From the NCBI GenBank assembly GCA_016271365.2, contig CM028129.1, positions 1,005,963,501-1,006,027,500 of the forward strand: 64,000 nt of DNA, read 5' to 3'. Every line of letters begins with the position of its first letter. The stretch's first letter is position 1. The notes beneath the pieces are model-generated. The model worked only from the letters and a program-made list of their open reading frames with translations. It did not search any database and was not told the origin of the DNA. The DNA comes from Neoceratodus forsteri. Its lineage: Eukaryota; Chordata; Ceratodontiformes; Ceratodontidae. Both the position numbers and the translations under genes were made by a program. Positions 1-10,257 of this stretch are shown piece by piece.

Positions 1-443
1 CAAGCGTCACAGTTCTCCCCACCTAGACTGACTTTGAGGGCTCTATCCCCTGCATGGGATGAGCTTCCCAAATCAGTTCACTCTTCATATACACACAACA
101 GGCCATCAGCATTCTAATTGGTCTCTACAGCCCTCTGTAAGATTGTCATGTCATACCCTTGCAAGTCAAGATGCCATCTTAATAGTCTACCATTAGTTTT
201 TCCCATTTGGGTCAGCCAAACCAGGGAGTTGTGGTCAGTTTGTACTTCAAAATGTTGCCTGCATAAGTATGGCTCTAACTTCTTTAGGGTCCACACTATG
301 TCAAGACACTCTTTTTCCACAGTAGAGTAAGCCTGCTCCCTGAGAAGTAACTTTTTACTGAAGTACATGACAGGGTGATCTTTCCCTTGGTTGGATATCT
401 GACTCAGTACTGCCCCAATACCCATATCTGAGGAGTCAGTCTA
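1..443 (-). pseudogene. Gypsy RNase H domain (broken)
   Basis: This is the C-terminal RNase H of the Gmr1-like pol. A 103-residue open stretch at 114-425 contains the GAVLSQ start, the YFSKKLLLREQAYSTVEKEC block and the QTDHNSLVWL block that are usual in Gypsy RNase H. Just downstream an in-frame TAG falls directly before NADGL, the remnant of the NADGLSR-type tail motif, so translation of the family motif clearly continued there in the ancestor. It follows RT directly and runs off the window towards the missing 3' LTR. In a live element it would remove genomic RNA during reverse transcription. Domain identity is clear; the copy is non-functional. Confidence 0.85.
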
Positions 444-1560
444 GACTATAAAGGGTCTGCTATAGTCAGGACTTGTCAATACAGGAGCACTGCACAGTGC
501 CTCCTTCAGTCTGGTAAAGGCTTCTTCACAGGCTGGTTCCCAGGTAATTTTCTTAGGCATCTTTTTCTTTACCAGGTCAGATAGGGGAGCAGCCGGGGCA
601 CTGTAACTGGGTACAAATTTCCTATAGTACCCAGCTGTCCCTTGAAAACTCCTGACCTGCTTCTGCATTTCTGGTCTGGGCCATGCCTTGATAACCTCTA
701 TTTTTACTTGGTTAGGATGGAGCTGTCCCCGGCCTACAACATGCCCGAGGTATGCCACTTCAGCCATGGCCACCTGGCACTTCTCAGCTTTGACAGTGAG
801 CCAGGCCCTCTGCATCCTGCCCAGCACTTCCCTAAGGTGGGACAGGTGTTCCTCTCAGCTGGCACTAAAGATTGCAATGTCATCCAGGTATGCCACTCTG
901 TACTCCTCAGCACCATTTAACACCTGGTTCACCAACCTCTGGAAAGTGGCCGAGGCGTTCTTCATTCCGAAAGGCATTACTTTAAATTCAAATAAGCCTA
1001 TCGGAGTGATGAAGGCCAACCTCTCCCTAACTCTGTCAGTTAACTGGACCTGCCAATACCCCTTTGTCAGGTCAATAGTCGTAAGGTATGTCGCCCTTCC
1101 CAACTTGTCCAGGAGTTTGTCCATTCAGGGCATCTGGTGGACGTCTGACTTCGTGACTGCATTCAGTCCATGATAGTCCACACAGAAATGAGTAGAGCCA
1201 TCTGGCTTGGGTACAAGGACTATGACTGAGGCCCAGGGGCTGTGGATCTCTGGATTACTCCTAAATCCAGCATTTCCTCCACCTCCCTCCTAATGTCATT
1301 TTGGACAGCCTCTGACACCTGATATGCTGTCTGCCATATGGGCATCTGTGTCCCTGTCTCCACATCATGCGTTGCTAAGGGGGTTAGTCCAGGCTTAGCG
1401 CTAAACAATGGGACAAAGTCTGCTAAAACCTCCCTTGCTGCCTGGATCTTGTCCGGGGCCAGCTGGGGAGACAATTTAACTGCCTCCACAGAGGACTCTT
1501 GCTTGCATTCTTCCACCAAATCCAGAAGGGGGTCTCCTTCGTCCATCCCCTTCCCAGGAC
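441..1560 (-). pseudogene. Gypsy reverse transcriptase (broken)
   Basis: RT of the Gmr1-like pol, read in pieces at 1220-1560, 855-1124 and 441-827. The first piece has the RT entry (LFSAKPGLTPLATHDVETG, then a [15 protein letters not shown] block). The second has DLTKGYWQVQL, the VMPFGMKNASATFQRL block and the catalytic YLDD box at about 879-890. The third is the connection to RNase H (GHVVGRGQLHPNQ, VRSFQGTAGYYRKF). Frame changes separate the pieces, and a stop follows the IQRS-PGPQS segment. The catalytic aspartates are kept, so the lesions are mainly indels. It lies after integrase, as expected for Gmr1-like elements. Confidence 0.88.
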
Positions 1561-1981
1561 TGCATACTGCAAACACCATGTCAGCCCTATTAGCATATGG
1601 CTTCATCATGTTGAAATGGTACATTCTTTCTGTCTGTCTTCTGTCAGGTAACTCTATGATACAGTTCACGTCATTTACCTTCCTAACCACTTTGTACGGT
1701 CCTGCCCACTCAGCTTGCAGCTTGTCTTTCCAGACCGGAATAAGGACCATGACTTCCTGACCCATCGTGTGTGAGCGAGCTCTGGCTCTGCAGTCGTACC
1801 ACACTTTTTGTTTCTGTTGGGCAGCTGCCAGGTTGCTCTGGGCTGTCTCCATAAGCTCCTTCAGCTTTTCCCTAAACCTAAGGACATAATCCACTATGGG
1901 AGTGCCCTAGGTGGTGTGCTTGCCTTCCCAGTCCTCCTAGATCAAGTGTAAGGGCCCACATACACAGTGTCCATATAACAG
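1560..1981 (-). pseudogene. Gypsy integrase C-terminal part, downstream of nested LINE
   Basis: The frame contains a long helical segment (residues RFREKLKELMETAQSNLAAA), a KVWYDCRARA block, then a GPYKVVRKVNDVNCIIELPD block typical of the integrase C-terminal fold, followed by YHFNMMKPY. Upstream, at 1895-1981, the frame continues through stops as LLYGHCVCGPL, which is the normal continuation of the integrase core found on the other side of the nested LINE. It runs straight into the RT entry, which proves IN-before-RT order in this element. The role in a live element is target binding and strand transfer support. Confidence 0.8.
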
Positions 1982-2402
1982 GTCAGTAAATCTGTTATAC
2001 AAGCACTGAGTTGTGGAGTGCTGCATTGAATCCACATTTCCGTCTGACTTGTTCTTATAAGATGTGTACTAGTCTTTGAGGTCTATTCAAAACCATTTTG
2101 GAGAACAAAGGGAAGAGACTAACAAAGGATTTTTACATCCTGCATATGCCCCAGGCCAATGTTCATCACCTTCAGGAATTTAACCCCTTCAGGAATTTAT
2201 CACATTCTGGGTCTTTGAGCTACAATAACAGTTTTCTGGTCACAGGTATTTCACCATTTCTTGTGGATTTGATTACTTTTCATCAATCACGTGGCACCTC
2301 TGAGAACATGACTTTATATATTGTGCTCTGCAATATCACAGGGCAAACGTAGACCAGCAAGGCCAAGAGGACTAGATGCCCTACAACAAAACTAGTCTGC
2401 AA

Positions 2403-3240
2403 AATGATTAAAGCGTACCTTCTTAGGATACTACTTATGCTACTTCTGATATCTGGAAATGTTCATCTTAACCCGGGCCTACCAGCCTAGCACCCATGCC
2501 ACAAAAAGCGGGAGGGGTCCTCACATTAACCTCAATCAATGTCTGCAGCCTCCTTAACAAACTTGACATCTTGCAAACCTGGGTCCAGCAACATAGCCCT
2601 GATGTACTCTCTGTTGTGAAACATGGCTTAACCCCCAAGATACCAGATGCTGCAGTCACCATCCTGGATACTCTATATTCAGGCAGGACAGGGTTTCCAA
2701 ACGAGGTGGGGGCTGTGCCATCTACCTGAGAATTCCTATCTGGGTCAAGTCTTCCCGTTCTCAAACCCTAAACCACCCTCGCAGGTTCTCGCTATTAAAG
2801 TTCTACTCGGGGTGCACAACAAGCAGCTCACCATTGCCTCTGTGTGCCTACCCCCTAAAGATCAGCACAATGGATTTATGAGCATATTGGAAAGCCTACA
2901 GGGATTAATCCATAACTCTGAACTCATAGTACTAGGTGACTTCAACGTAAATTGGCTATTGCTGGAGGCCAGTAACTACAAGGATGCTGTCACGTCACAG
3001 AACCTCACCCAGCTTGTTACCACCCCCACCAGATGCAACTATAGGACAGGGTCGTGAACACTTCTGGACTGGATCCTAACTAATCACCCTGAATGGATCT
3101 CAAAAGTCTCAGTGCTCCCTGATGGGATCAGTGACCACTCACTGGTCACATGTACCCGGACAAACAAATTCATTAAGCCCCCTCCTAAAGTAATCCACAC
3201 CAGAGTGTTAAAGTAGGGGTACCTTGAACTACTAAAGACA
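2403..3240 (+). pseudogene. LINE-A endonuclease with 2A-like leader remnant
   Basis: A hydrophobic run ending SGNVHLNPGL (2451-2481) resembles the 2A-like SGDVExNPGP motif found before the endonuclease of many L2/CR1 LINEs, but D, E and the final GP are altered, and a stop follows at 2488. The endonuclease begins near 2510 with TSINVCSLLNKLDILQTW and PDVLSVVKHGL. Further on are GDFNVNWLL (about 2937) and SDHSLVTC (about 3131), which carry the catalytic Asp, Asn and His of the APE fold. Frame changes near 2725 and a stop near 3057 break it. In a live element it would nick target DNA to prime reverse transcription. Confidence 0.8.
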
Positions 3241-5355
3241 CACCTAAGCCACCTGGACTGGTCACCAATCGACTCTGCCATTGATGTAAACCAAGCCTTA
3301 GACCTTTTCATCAGCCACTTCACTGTGGCCTGCAATATCTTTGCACCTCTCAAAAAGCTGAAAGTCAGGGGCAGAGCTAACCCTTGGATAACCCCCAATC
3401 TAATCACTTTACTCAAACATAGGGATCATCTCTGGCACTGTGCCCATGCAACATCCAAACCTGGGGATATTCATAAATATAAAGCTGCCAGAAATGAGTG
3501 CACGTGGGCAGTTAGGAGAGCCAAAAGCAAATACTTCAAGGAAACTCTCTCCAACTCCTGGGGTGATGGAAAAAAATTTTGGAGTAACTTGAAAGACCTT
3601 ATAGGCAAGGACCCTAAGTCACCACCCACCATGCTAAACATAAATGGAACACCAACAACTGACCTGTACACCATCACCAACACCTTTAACAATGCATTCT
3701 CCAACTTGGATAGTGTCCTCCCTTCTAATTTCTTTGATGCCCCCTCTGGTAGTAACCCTCCTGCAACTACTCCGCTCCTACACCCTGCCCCACAATTCTA
3801 CTTCAAGGAGATCCCAGTGCATGAAGCCAGAACCTATATTCGGAAGACCATTCACAATGCAGGCTACAGCGGTGACTCCCTTGACCTGAAGTTGTTAGGA
3901 CTTGTCCTTGAAGAAGTCCTTGAACCCTTGACTAAGGTCCTCAATCTATCACTAAGGATGTCTCAGTTCCCATCTTGCTGGAAGCAGGCGACCATCACAC
4001 CGGTACACAAAAGTGGAGACAAATCACTGCACTCCAACTACAGACCTATCTCCATCTTCCCTCCATTGTCTAAGGCCCTGGAGCACATCGCCTCAGACCA
4101 ATTAGTCAGGTACCTGGAAAAATACGACATCCAGTGTCCTGAGCAACATGGTTTCTGAAAAGGGCACAGTACCACCACTGCACTATTAGAATTCACAGGC
4201 TTCATCCATACCACACTTGATCAAGGAAACTGTGTAGGGGTAGTATTCATTGACCTTACGAAAGCCTTTGATACTGTGAACCACCCACTCCTACTCAAGC
4301 AATTATCAAACATTGGGCTCTCCAATGAAGCACTGCTCTGGTTTCAAGCTACCTTGGGAGAGGGTCCAGCAGGTTAGAATTGCCGGTGTTACCTCGAAGA
4401 AAAGCCAGTCCTTCAGGGTCCCACAGGGTCCATACTGGGGCACTACTCTTCAACCTCTTCCTCAACGACCTTCCAGTGTCTGCCACAGAAATTACTGCTC
4501 TACGCCCGATGGCGCAGTCATGTTCACCAACCACCAAAACGCCAGAGCTCCTCGAGAAACAATTACAGCTTGAATTATGCGCATCAAGAATGGTTCAAGT
4601 CACACAAACTGGTCATGAACTACAGCAAACAAAGGTTATGTGACCTTCTACAATGCCAGGAGCAGGTACAAACCTGTGACCTCACCATCCTAAACCAAAC
4701 AGGGACCTTTCTTGAACACGTTCCTTGATTTTTAAATACCTAGGTGTCACATTGGACAGCTCACTGTCCTACCATCGGCACATAGATTGTGTCGTAAAGC
4801 CACCAACATCCGTATGAAGGCTTGCTCTACAGGCACAAACACTGCATGACTCCTGACACTCTCTGGTTGGCTAGCAACAGCTCTGTCACCTCCATCATCG
4901 ATTACAGGGCTAGCAATTTATGGCTCGCCTCGCCTCTACCCTCCAGTAGAATTACAGTTGCACTCAACAAAGCATGCAGGCTGCTAACTGGGGCTGATCA
5001 ACTTACACACACTTGTGACCTGTACACTCGGGCAGGATGGCTACCTCTCATCAGCCGGATACAGTATCAAACCTGCCTCTTAGCCAAAAAAGTCCTCCTC
5101 GGGGTCATGCCCCTGGGCATTGGAAAGCTACTTATTGACCACCACAGCACCCAGAGAACTAGAAGTTCACAACAACTAACCTTCCTTGTCCCCAGATACC
5201 AGACTACCATGGGCCAGAGGACCTTTGCCCACAGAGCACCACAGTGGTACAATACTCTCAACAAAGAAACTCTTACTGCTGCTGCTCTTGGCCCTTTTAA
5301 GAGACAACTCCGACTTCATCTAATTTCAACTAGTCGTTGTGACTGCCTCACCTAA
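3241..5355 (+). pseudogene. LINE-A reverse transcriptase and C-terminal region
   Basis: A 277-residue open stretch (3325-4158) covers the region before RT and the first RT blocks: NPWITPNLITLLKHRDHLW, a KFWSNLKDLIG block, VHKSGDKSLHSNYRPISIF and YDIQCPEQHGF. A TGA sits where Arg is expected in the GFRKGHST motif, after which VVFIDLTKAFDTVNHPLLL follows. The region around PQGS and the YADD box (about 4400-4520) is frame-broken: LYA is followed by an indel rather than DD. The C-terminal part at 4822-5355 has the IDYRASNLWLAS and HRAPQWYNTLNKE blocks usual at L2 ends. Non-functional. Confidence 0.85.
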
Positions 5356-5765
5356 TCGGGGACCCACCGTTCACTGCCCTCCACTTCAGTCTTGAAAGCT
5401 ATCTCTCCCCTCCTTGCCTCCTTCTACCTGCCTACCCCCTTGCCCCCTCTCCCTTTCCTCCCCCGGGGGATTTCCTGACTTCTATCCCTCCTCTCCCTCC
5501 CCTTTAGAGCTCTTACCCTCACCCTCTACCCTCCAACAATGGCCTTCCTGCCTGCATACCCCCTTCCCTCTCACCTGCAGTGCTTATTTCCAAGATTGCC
5601 CTTGGCTGGTTATGTCATGCTACCTAACATTTGGCACATTTTGAATTACTGGAATTTCCTAAGCCTCAGTCTCTTACTTCTTGTTATTGTGTAACTATGT
5701 ATTATTATGTTGACCTTTGTATGTATGTATACCCCCCATTCCTTCGACATGGAACCTTTGTAAAT

Positions 5766-5780
5766 GAGCAGTTCCTGCTC
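5766..5780 (+). other. 3' stem-loop of LINE-A
   Basis: GAGCAG-TTC-CTGCTC forms a perfect 6-bp stem with a 3-nt loop about 35 bp before the A-rich tail. Stem-loops with different bases but a similar shape are found at the same relative place in other L2-like 3' ends in this window (for example 56449-56461 and 42170-42181), which suggests a recognition structure for the element RT. Confidence 0.5.
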
Positions 5781-5834
5781 AAAGGTATTTGTAATCCTAG
5801 ATTTCAATAAAATAAAAAAAAAATAAAAAAACAG

Positions 5835-6810
5835 CTTGAAAGGGGGAAAATCCTGTTGACTCTTGGGTCACCTACCTGTATGCAAACAACAGGTGGGGAA
5901 GGTACTTCTCCCAGTCCCTCCTATGCTGTTTAGCAAACACTTGGAGCATTTACTTTAGGGTACCATTAAATCTTTCCACAAGCCCATTGGCTTGTGGGTG
6001 ATAAGGTGTCATGCGCCTCTGCACCACCCCACACTTTTCCCACAAACATTTCATCAGGTCCGACATGAAGGAACCCCCTCGATCTGTGATAACCTCCTGC
6101 AGAAACCCAACATGGGAGAAAATCCCAAGTAAGGCATCTGCCACTTTGTCCTCAGTGAGGATAGGGAGACTGCCGCTGGGTACCAGGTGGCAATATCCAC
6201 CACAGTCAGGATGAATCTCTTCCCGGGAGGAGCTGGGGGTATTTAAAGGCCCCACAATATCCATTCCCACCCTTTGGAATGGCTCCTCCACTATGGGCAA
6301 TGGAATCAGGGTAGCTTGTGTTTTCTTACCTGCCTTCCCTATTTCTTGGCACCGGTGACAAGACCTACAATACTCCTTCACCTGCTGGGTGAAGTTGGGC
6401 CAATAGAAATTCTGGGCCAACTGCTGCATAGTGCGTGCGATTCTCAGATGACCAGACAAGGGATTATCATGTGCAATCTGGAGCAACTGTTCACGATACC
6501 CCTGGGGGACGACAAGCTGTCTGCCTATCACCCTTCCCTCTGTCTTCACATCCTGAGTATACAGCAGTCCATTTTCCCAATAAACCTTATGTTTACCATC
6601 ACCTCCCTGTGCTCCGTCAGAGTCTGCCCAAGCCCTCAGCTTCTCTAGACTAGGGTTACTTTTCTGAGCAGCTGCAAACTCTTTACACATTTCCAAGGCA
6701 TGGGACAGGTCCCTTTCAGTCTCTAAACTAGGGTCCCTAGCACTGGCATCAAGGCACACAGAATCACTGCCATCCCTAATCCTCTGACAATGGGTCACCC
6801 CTCCTTCTTC
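5835..6810 (-). pseudogene. Gypsy integrase zinc-binding and catalytic core
   Basis: The open stretch ending at 5950 holds the HHCC zinc module (H-x6-H, then CRSCHRC) preceded by LYWEN-like linker sequence, and the DDE core: first D in GMDIVGPL, second D in ITDRGGSF, and E in NGLVERFNGT. A short segment between the first and second D is out of frame with the family pattern (a local frameshift near SSSREEIHPDCGGYCH). Past 5950 the frame continues through stops as LQVFAKQHRRDWEKYLPHLL until the LINE junction. The catalytic triad is visible, but the frame is interrupted. It would have inserted element DNA into the genome. Confidence 0.87.
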
Positions 6811-6879
6811 AGAGTAACCCTCCATAGCTGTGTGGTTAACTGCTACTGGGGAAATTTCTACCCCCTTTTCATTAGTCTC

Positions 6880-7250
6880 CATATTAGTAGACAGGCTTGA
6901 GAACCAGCCTCCCAGTGGTTTCCACAATGGCTTCTGTGGGGTCCAGGGAATTACAATTTTCCCTTCCCGCTTGGCTACTGGTAACTGCACACACCATCCC
7001 CTGTTTGAGATTGTTCTCAAGGATGACGTCAACTGCTAAAGTTTTGGCTACAGCCTCCTGTTGCACAGTTCCCCATTTCACTCCAGTCTAGGTGAACACT
7101 AGCGAGTGGCAATATTTTCTCACCCCCAGTGAAGTCTTGTACAGTTACAAATTAATTGGGTATAAGCTGACCAGGCTCTACTAGATCCCCTTTTACCAAT
7201 GTCAGGGATGCCACTGTGTCCCTTAACCTTGTGTCTGTACACCATTCACC
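6880..7250 (-). pseudogene. Gypsy aspartic protease remnant
   Basis: Directly after the zinc knuckle and in the same frame lies RLRDTVASLTLVKGDLVEP, followed across a stop by VTVQDFTGGEKILPLASVHLDW. This matches the layout of retroviral-type proteases of this group, in which a DTG box is followed by a hydrophobic strand. The active-site triplet at about 7212-7220 reads DTV instead of DTG. Further on, DVILENNL sits where the second conserved hydrophobic-Gly segment is expected. The domain call is an inference from position and pattern and is less certain than the neighbouring RT and integrase calls. Confidence 0.6.
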
Positions 7251-7254
7251 ATGA

Positions 7255-8580
7255 CTGGGTGCATGTGTTTTCCCATGTTCACATGCATGCATCCAGGGAC
7301 AAACACAACCCACTTCCTTCCTAACCCCATGTTGCATATTGCTCATCCTTTTGGGACATTGTCTGGCAATATGCCCAGTTTCTTTACAAACCCAGCATTC
7401 GTTTCTTTTCACAGAGAACTCTTTTCTTTGAAACCTGGGGCTAACTGGAGGCAGTGAGGGTTTTAGCTGCCCTGAATGCTTGCTTTTCCCTTTCTGGCTG
7501 CCATGCCCACCCCATTCACTCTCAGAGCAGGTCTGCCCTTGGCATAGTGGTCCGAGAGTTCAGCAGCCTCTTATACTGTTTTAGGATCTCGGTCCTCCAG
7601 CCAGGTTTTCAGCTCTGCTGGGCATGCCCAAAGAAACTTTTCCAACAAAATAGCATTTTCAATTTTATCTAAAGAGTTTGCTTCAATTCCCTCCCACCAA
7701 CGATTTAAACATTTACGCTTTTTCGTGGCTAGCTCCTCGTAGCTCATGTCAGAGCTTCTCCTGAGCTTACGGTATTTAGCTCTGTATGCTTCTGCAGTTA
7801 AATCAAACATTTTTTTAAAAATGCAGCTTTAAGTTTGCTGTAATCATTATTGTCCTCATTGTCCATTTGACCCAATGCATCCCAAGCTTTCCCGGTAAAT
7901 AGCGAGGATAGTTGGAAGATCCAGGACCCTCTAGGAATTTTTACCTGAATACAAACTTTTTCAAAGGAATTTAAAAAGGCATCCATATCCTCCCCCTCTT
8001 TAAATTCAGCTATCAATTTGGAATTCAATTTGTAACCCAGTCCTGTAGTTCCAGTTAAACCCAAGCCACTTACCTGCTCTGGTGCTGGTGGCTGGAGTCG
8101 TAGCTTCTCCAGTTCATGTCACCTCTGGTGCTCCCACTCCTCACGGTCCACCTCCCACTGTTCCTGGTCAGCTTCTCACTGTTCTCACTCCCTCTTCTCC
8201 TCTGTGGCTCATTTCTCTCGCTCCTCTTCTCGACGTTCTTGCTCCGCCTCTCGACGTTCTCATTCAGCCTCCCTCTGGAACTCCAGCTCCATTCTGCACA
8301 ACTCAATCTGCAGCCTGATTGCTTCTGGCTCCAGAATGCTGGTGACCTTCCTCTGCTGCTGTGGCCCTTCACTGGCACTGGCCCTGCTGTCATCCTCACC
8401 AGATCTGGACGCTGCACTGGCCCCTCCAAGCTCAAGGTTTGGTCCCTTATAGTCACAGTCAGTGACTCAATGCTCTGGGCATCTGCTGCCATCAGAGCAT
8501 CCATGAAGTTCTGCTTGGTAGCTCTCCACTCATACAGGACTCCTCTGTCCTGGCACAACTGCTTCTAATAGTCTACAGTG
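7255..8580 (-). pseudogene. Gmr1-like gag (N-terminal region, capsid, zinc knuckle)
   Basis: The gag frame starts near 8558 with a region containing MDALMAADAQSIESLTVTIRD. A Glu/Arg-rich, coiled-coil-like segment (about 8100-8300) follows, readable only across stops. The capsid at 7798-8064 includes LIAEFKEGEDMDAFLNSFE and a PRGSWIFQLSSLFTGKAWDA block. A frame slip at an A7 run near 7810 leads into a second capsid block at 7571-7810 that resembles a SCAN domain. The nucleocapsid zinc knuckle CWVCKETGHIARQC (C-x2-C-x4-H-x4-C) is at 7356-7397 and runs into the protease. In a live element gag would form the particle and bind RNA. Confidence 0.82.
7571..7810 (-). other. SCAN-like capsid segment of gag
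   Basis: The 79-residue stretch has YRAKYRKLRRS, then CLNRWWEG, IENAILLEKFLWACPAELK and TWLEDRDPKTV. This is the spacing and residue pattern of vertebrate SCAN domains: an Arg-Trp helix, then a Leu-rich EQFL-type helix, a P-x-E-L-x-x-W turn and a xxPxxxxxxV end. Published work derives the SCAN domain from the capsid of a Gmr1-like Gypsy element, and this copy sits in exactly that context, followed by a zinc knuckle, protease and integrase. It is therefore read as gag and not as a host SCAN zinc-finger gene. Confidence 0.75.
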
Positions 8581-8789
8581 TGCCCACTGTAGTGAGAAGC
8601 CATCTTCTTCCCTAACCATGGCTACTCTAACTTGCACCTTAGAAAAAAAATAAAACAGGTAGAAACTTGCCTATAAGCAAAATGATATAGTTCTGTTTCC
8701 TTTTTAAAAAAAATGAACCACTGCCTTATTTTGCAAGTGAGCAGTACAGTATTAAGCTGACACACTGAACAGTTAAAGCTTGTGTTACC

Positions 8790-8819
8790 AATTTTATTTG
8801 CACCACTGCCAACCAAATC
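8790..8819 (-). other. Putative primer-binding site beside the 5' LTR
   Basis: On the minus strand the LTR ends in ...TTGTGACA and is followed by GATTTGGTTGGCAGTGGTGC. A TGG start just inside the LTR is the expected form of a tRNA primer-binding site, and GGCAGTGG-type leaders are common in this class of Gypsy element. The tRNA used could not be named from the sequence. Confidence 0.5.
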
Positions 8820-9914
8820 TGTCACAAATGCACTCAGCAAGTCAGGCCCTCTGCTCCCACAGTGCCAACCTCCAAGCGCAGTAATGTGAACAGGTAACAG
8901 ACAGGGTAACCCTCCTGTCTGCTTGTGGGTCCAAATCACCTTTAGTCTGAAGTTCTGGGGGGAATTCAAACTGTGAACCTTATGCTGGCATACCCAATTG
9001 TACAGGCACAGATTTGTACCCTTTTCAGGGATTGCGGTACAATCTTATGCCAGGGAGCACCAAGCCAGGCTTCCAAAATGAACCCTTGAAACTCTATAAA
9101 AGACCTTGGGTATATTCTTACCTTTTCCCAATTTAGTAACACCATCAAGCTCTTGAACAGTTTTGTCATTCTCAACCCTCTATACGTCACATGCAAAAGA
9201 AAGAACTTGAAGACCCAGGCAGTATCTTTCAAATAAAAGGTTTACTTAAAAATGGATAAAAATATGTAAAATGTAAACACAGAACAATATATCAAAGAGC
9301 ATACAATCACTTAAAGAAAAACAAGGAAAACTACAGACAAACTCCTACCAACATACAGTTAGATCTTTTCTATCTAATGTATTATCTCTGTACAGTGCTT
9401 AAGTTAGAGCAGAGATCTTGTTTCTTAAGAGCCCAAGAAGATATGTCTCTCAAAGATCAGACACAAGTCCTAATTAAACTGTGTCTCTCTCACACACACC
9501 TTCTATGATGTCATTTAGCGCCTCCTTTTAGAATATAAAAAATATACAATGATCTTCCTGTCAGAAGATATTTTAAATACTGTGACTTCAGCAAGAGCTA
9601 ATTTCCCAGATTATGACAGTCTTTAATCAAGCCTTTCCTTTGATCTTTTGTGGTTTCCTGTTCCCAAGGCAGGTCAAAGATTTTACAACTTTTCAGACCA
9701 GGTTGGTATAAAATGTTTTTCCTCTAAGACGTCATAAAAGTTTACGAGCCCTATACCCTGGCAGTTGGGTCAGTTCTAATTAAGACAAAAAATCAGGAGA
9801 CCCTTAATTAAGTCTCTCTGGTCCTGTAATTACCTCCTGGTCATTTCCTGTAGTTGAAACTGTGGAGGGCACCTATACCACAGGCTGTCGCATGTGAGAC
9901 CCTCACATACCACA
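8820..9914 (-). repeat. 5' LTR of the Gmr1-like element
   Basis: The block starts TGTCACAA on the plus strand and ends near ...CATACCACA, giving a TG...CA structure of about 1.09 kb. Its inner 340 bp match a second LTR at 59411-59730 (shared stretches include CAGGCCCTCTGCTCCCACAG and TCAAACTGTGAACC). The pattern GTTTACTTAAAAAT-GATAAAAA near 9240 also recurs near 62000. The outer part does not align with the second copy, so the two LTRs seem to share the inner (R/U5) part but differ in U3. Confidence 0.7.
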
Positions 9915-10257
9915 TTCTATATTACAAATATCATAGAACAATCATAATCACTTGGCCAAGCGTCATACTCACTACAGGAGTTGTCTACGCCGGGCTCAGT
10001 GAGTATAAGAAATGCCTGCATGCATGGTTGAGTCCCCTCCTCCGCTTTTTTTGAGTAGAATGGAGCCCATAACTACACAAACAGAATCATAAAACTGGCC
10101 CTTGGAGAAGAAAGTTACTGCTGCTTGCCTTTAACCATGCCATCACACTATTGCAGATTGTGGTTGAGTTGAACACATACTGCTGCAGAGCTCAGAAAGC
10201 AAAACAAGCCGAAAACAATCCAATAATTGGGGGGGGGGAGTCGATGGTCCTTCACAA
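9915..10257. other. No gene recognised
   Basis: Flank of the Gypsy LTR followed by unassigned sequence. It includes a G-rich run near 10231 and sequence that may be the 3' part of the L1 fragment to its right. No coding pattern or structure was recognised. Confidence 0.5.

Larger units (their letters stand above)
1982..5830 (+). mobile_element. L2-like LINE inserted in the Gypsy integrase (LINE-A)
   Basis: A plus-strand non-LTR retrotransposon with 5' region, AP-type endonuclease, RT, C-terminal region, 3' UTR, an AATAAAATAAA-type A-rich tail and a 3' stem-loop (5766-5780). The four bases ACAG occur at 1978-1981 and again at 5831-5834, directly after the tail, and integrase coding resumes on both sides. 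This fixes the insertion limits to within a few bases. At 3.85 kb it is close to full length for an L2-like element, but it carries many frame lesions. The clade (L2-like, Jockey superfamily) is assigned from RT motifs and the 3' end form. Confidence 0.85.
1..9914 (-). mobile_element. Gmr1-like Ty3/Gypsy LTR retrotransposon, 3' end outside window
   Basis: Reading the minus strand from high to low coordinates gives LTR, a primer-binding-like stretch, gag with a zinc knuckle, a protease remnant, integrase, reverse transcriptase and RNase H. Integrase lies before RT, the reverse of ordinary Gypsy order; in the established literature this order marks the Gmr1-like group. The 3' LTR would lie below position 1. 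A plus-strand LINE splits the integrase at 1982-5830, and the integrase reading frame can be followed on both sides. Stops and frameshifts occur in every domain, so the copy is dead. The identification of the family is strong; the outer LTR edge (about 9908 or 9914) is uncertain because no second LTR is available for comparison. Confidence 0.85.

Noticed and set aside
7571..7810. Host SCAN-domain gene
   Set aside because: The domain lies between capsid sequence and a zinc knuckle, protease and integrase on the same strand, so it is gag.
8082..8568. Plus-strand open frames over gag
   Set aside because: They are mirror frames of the Glu/Arg-rich gag segment on the minus strand.
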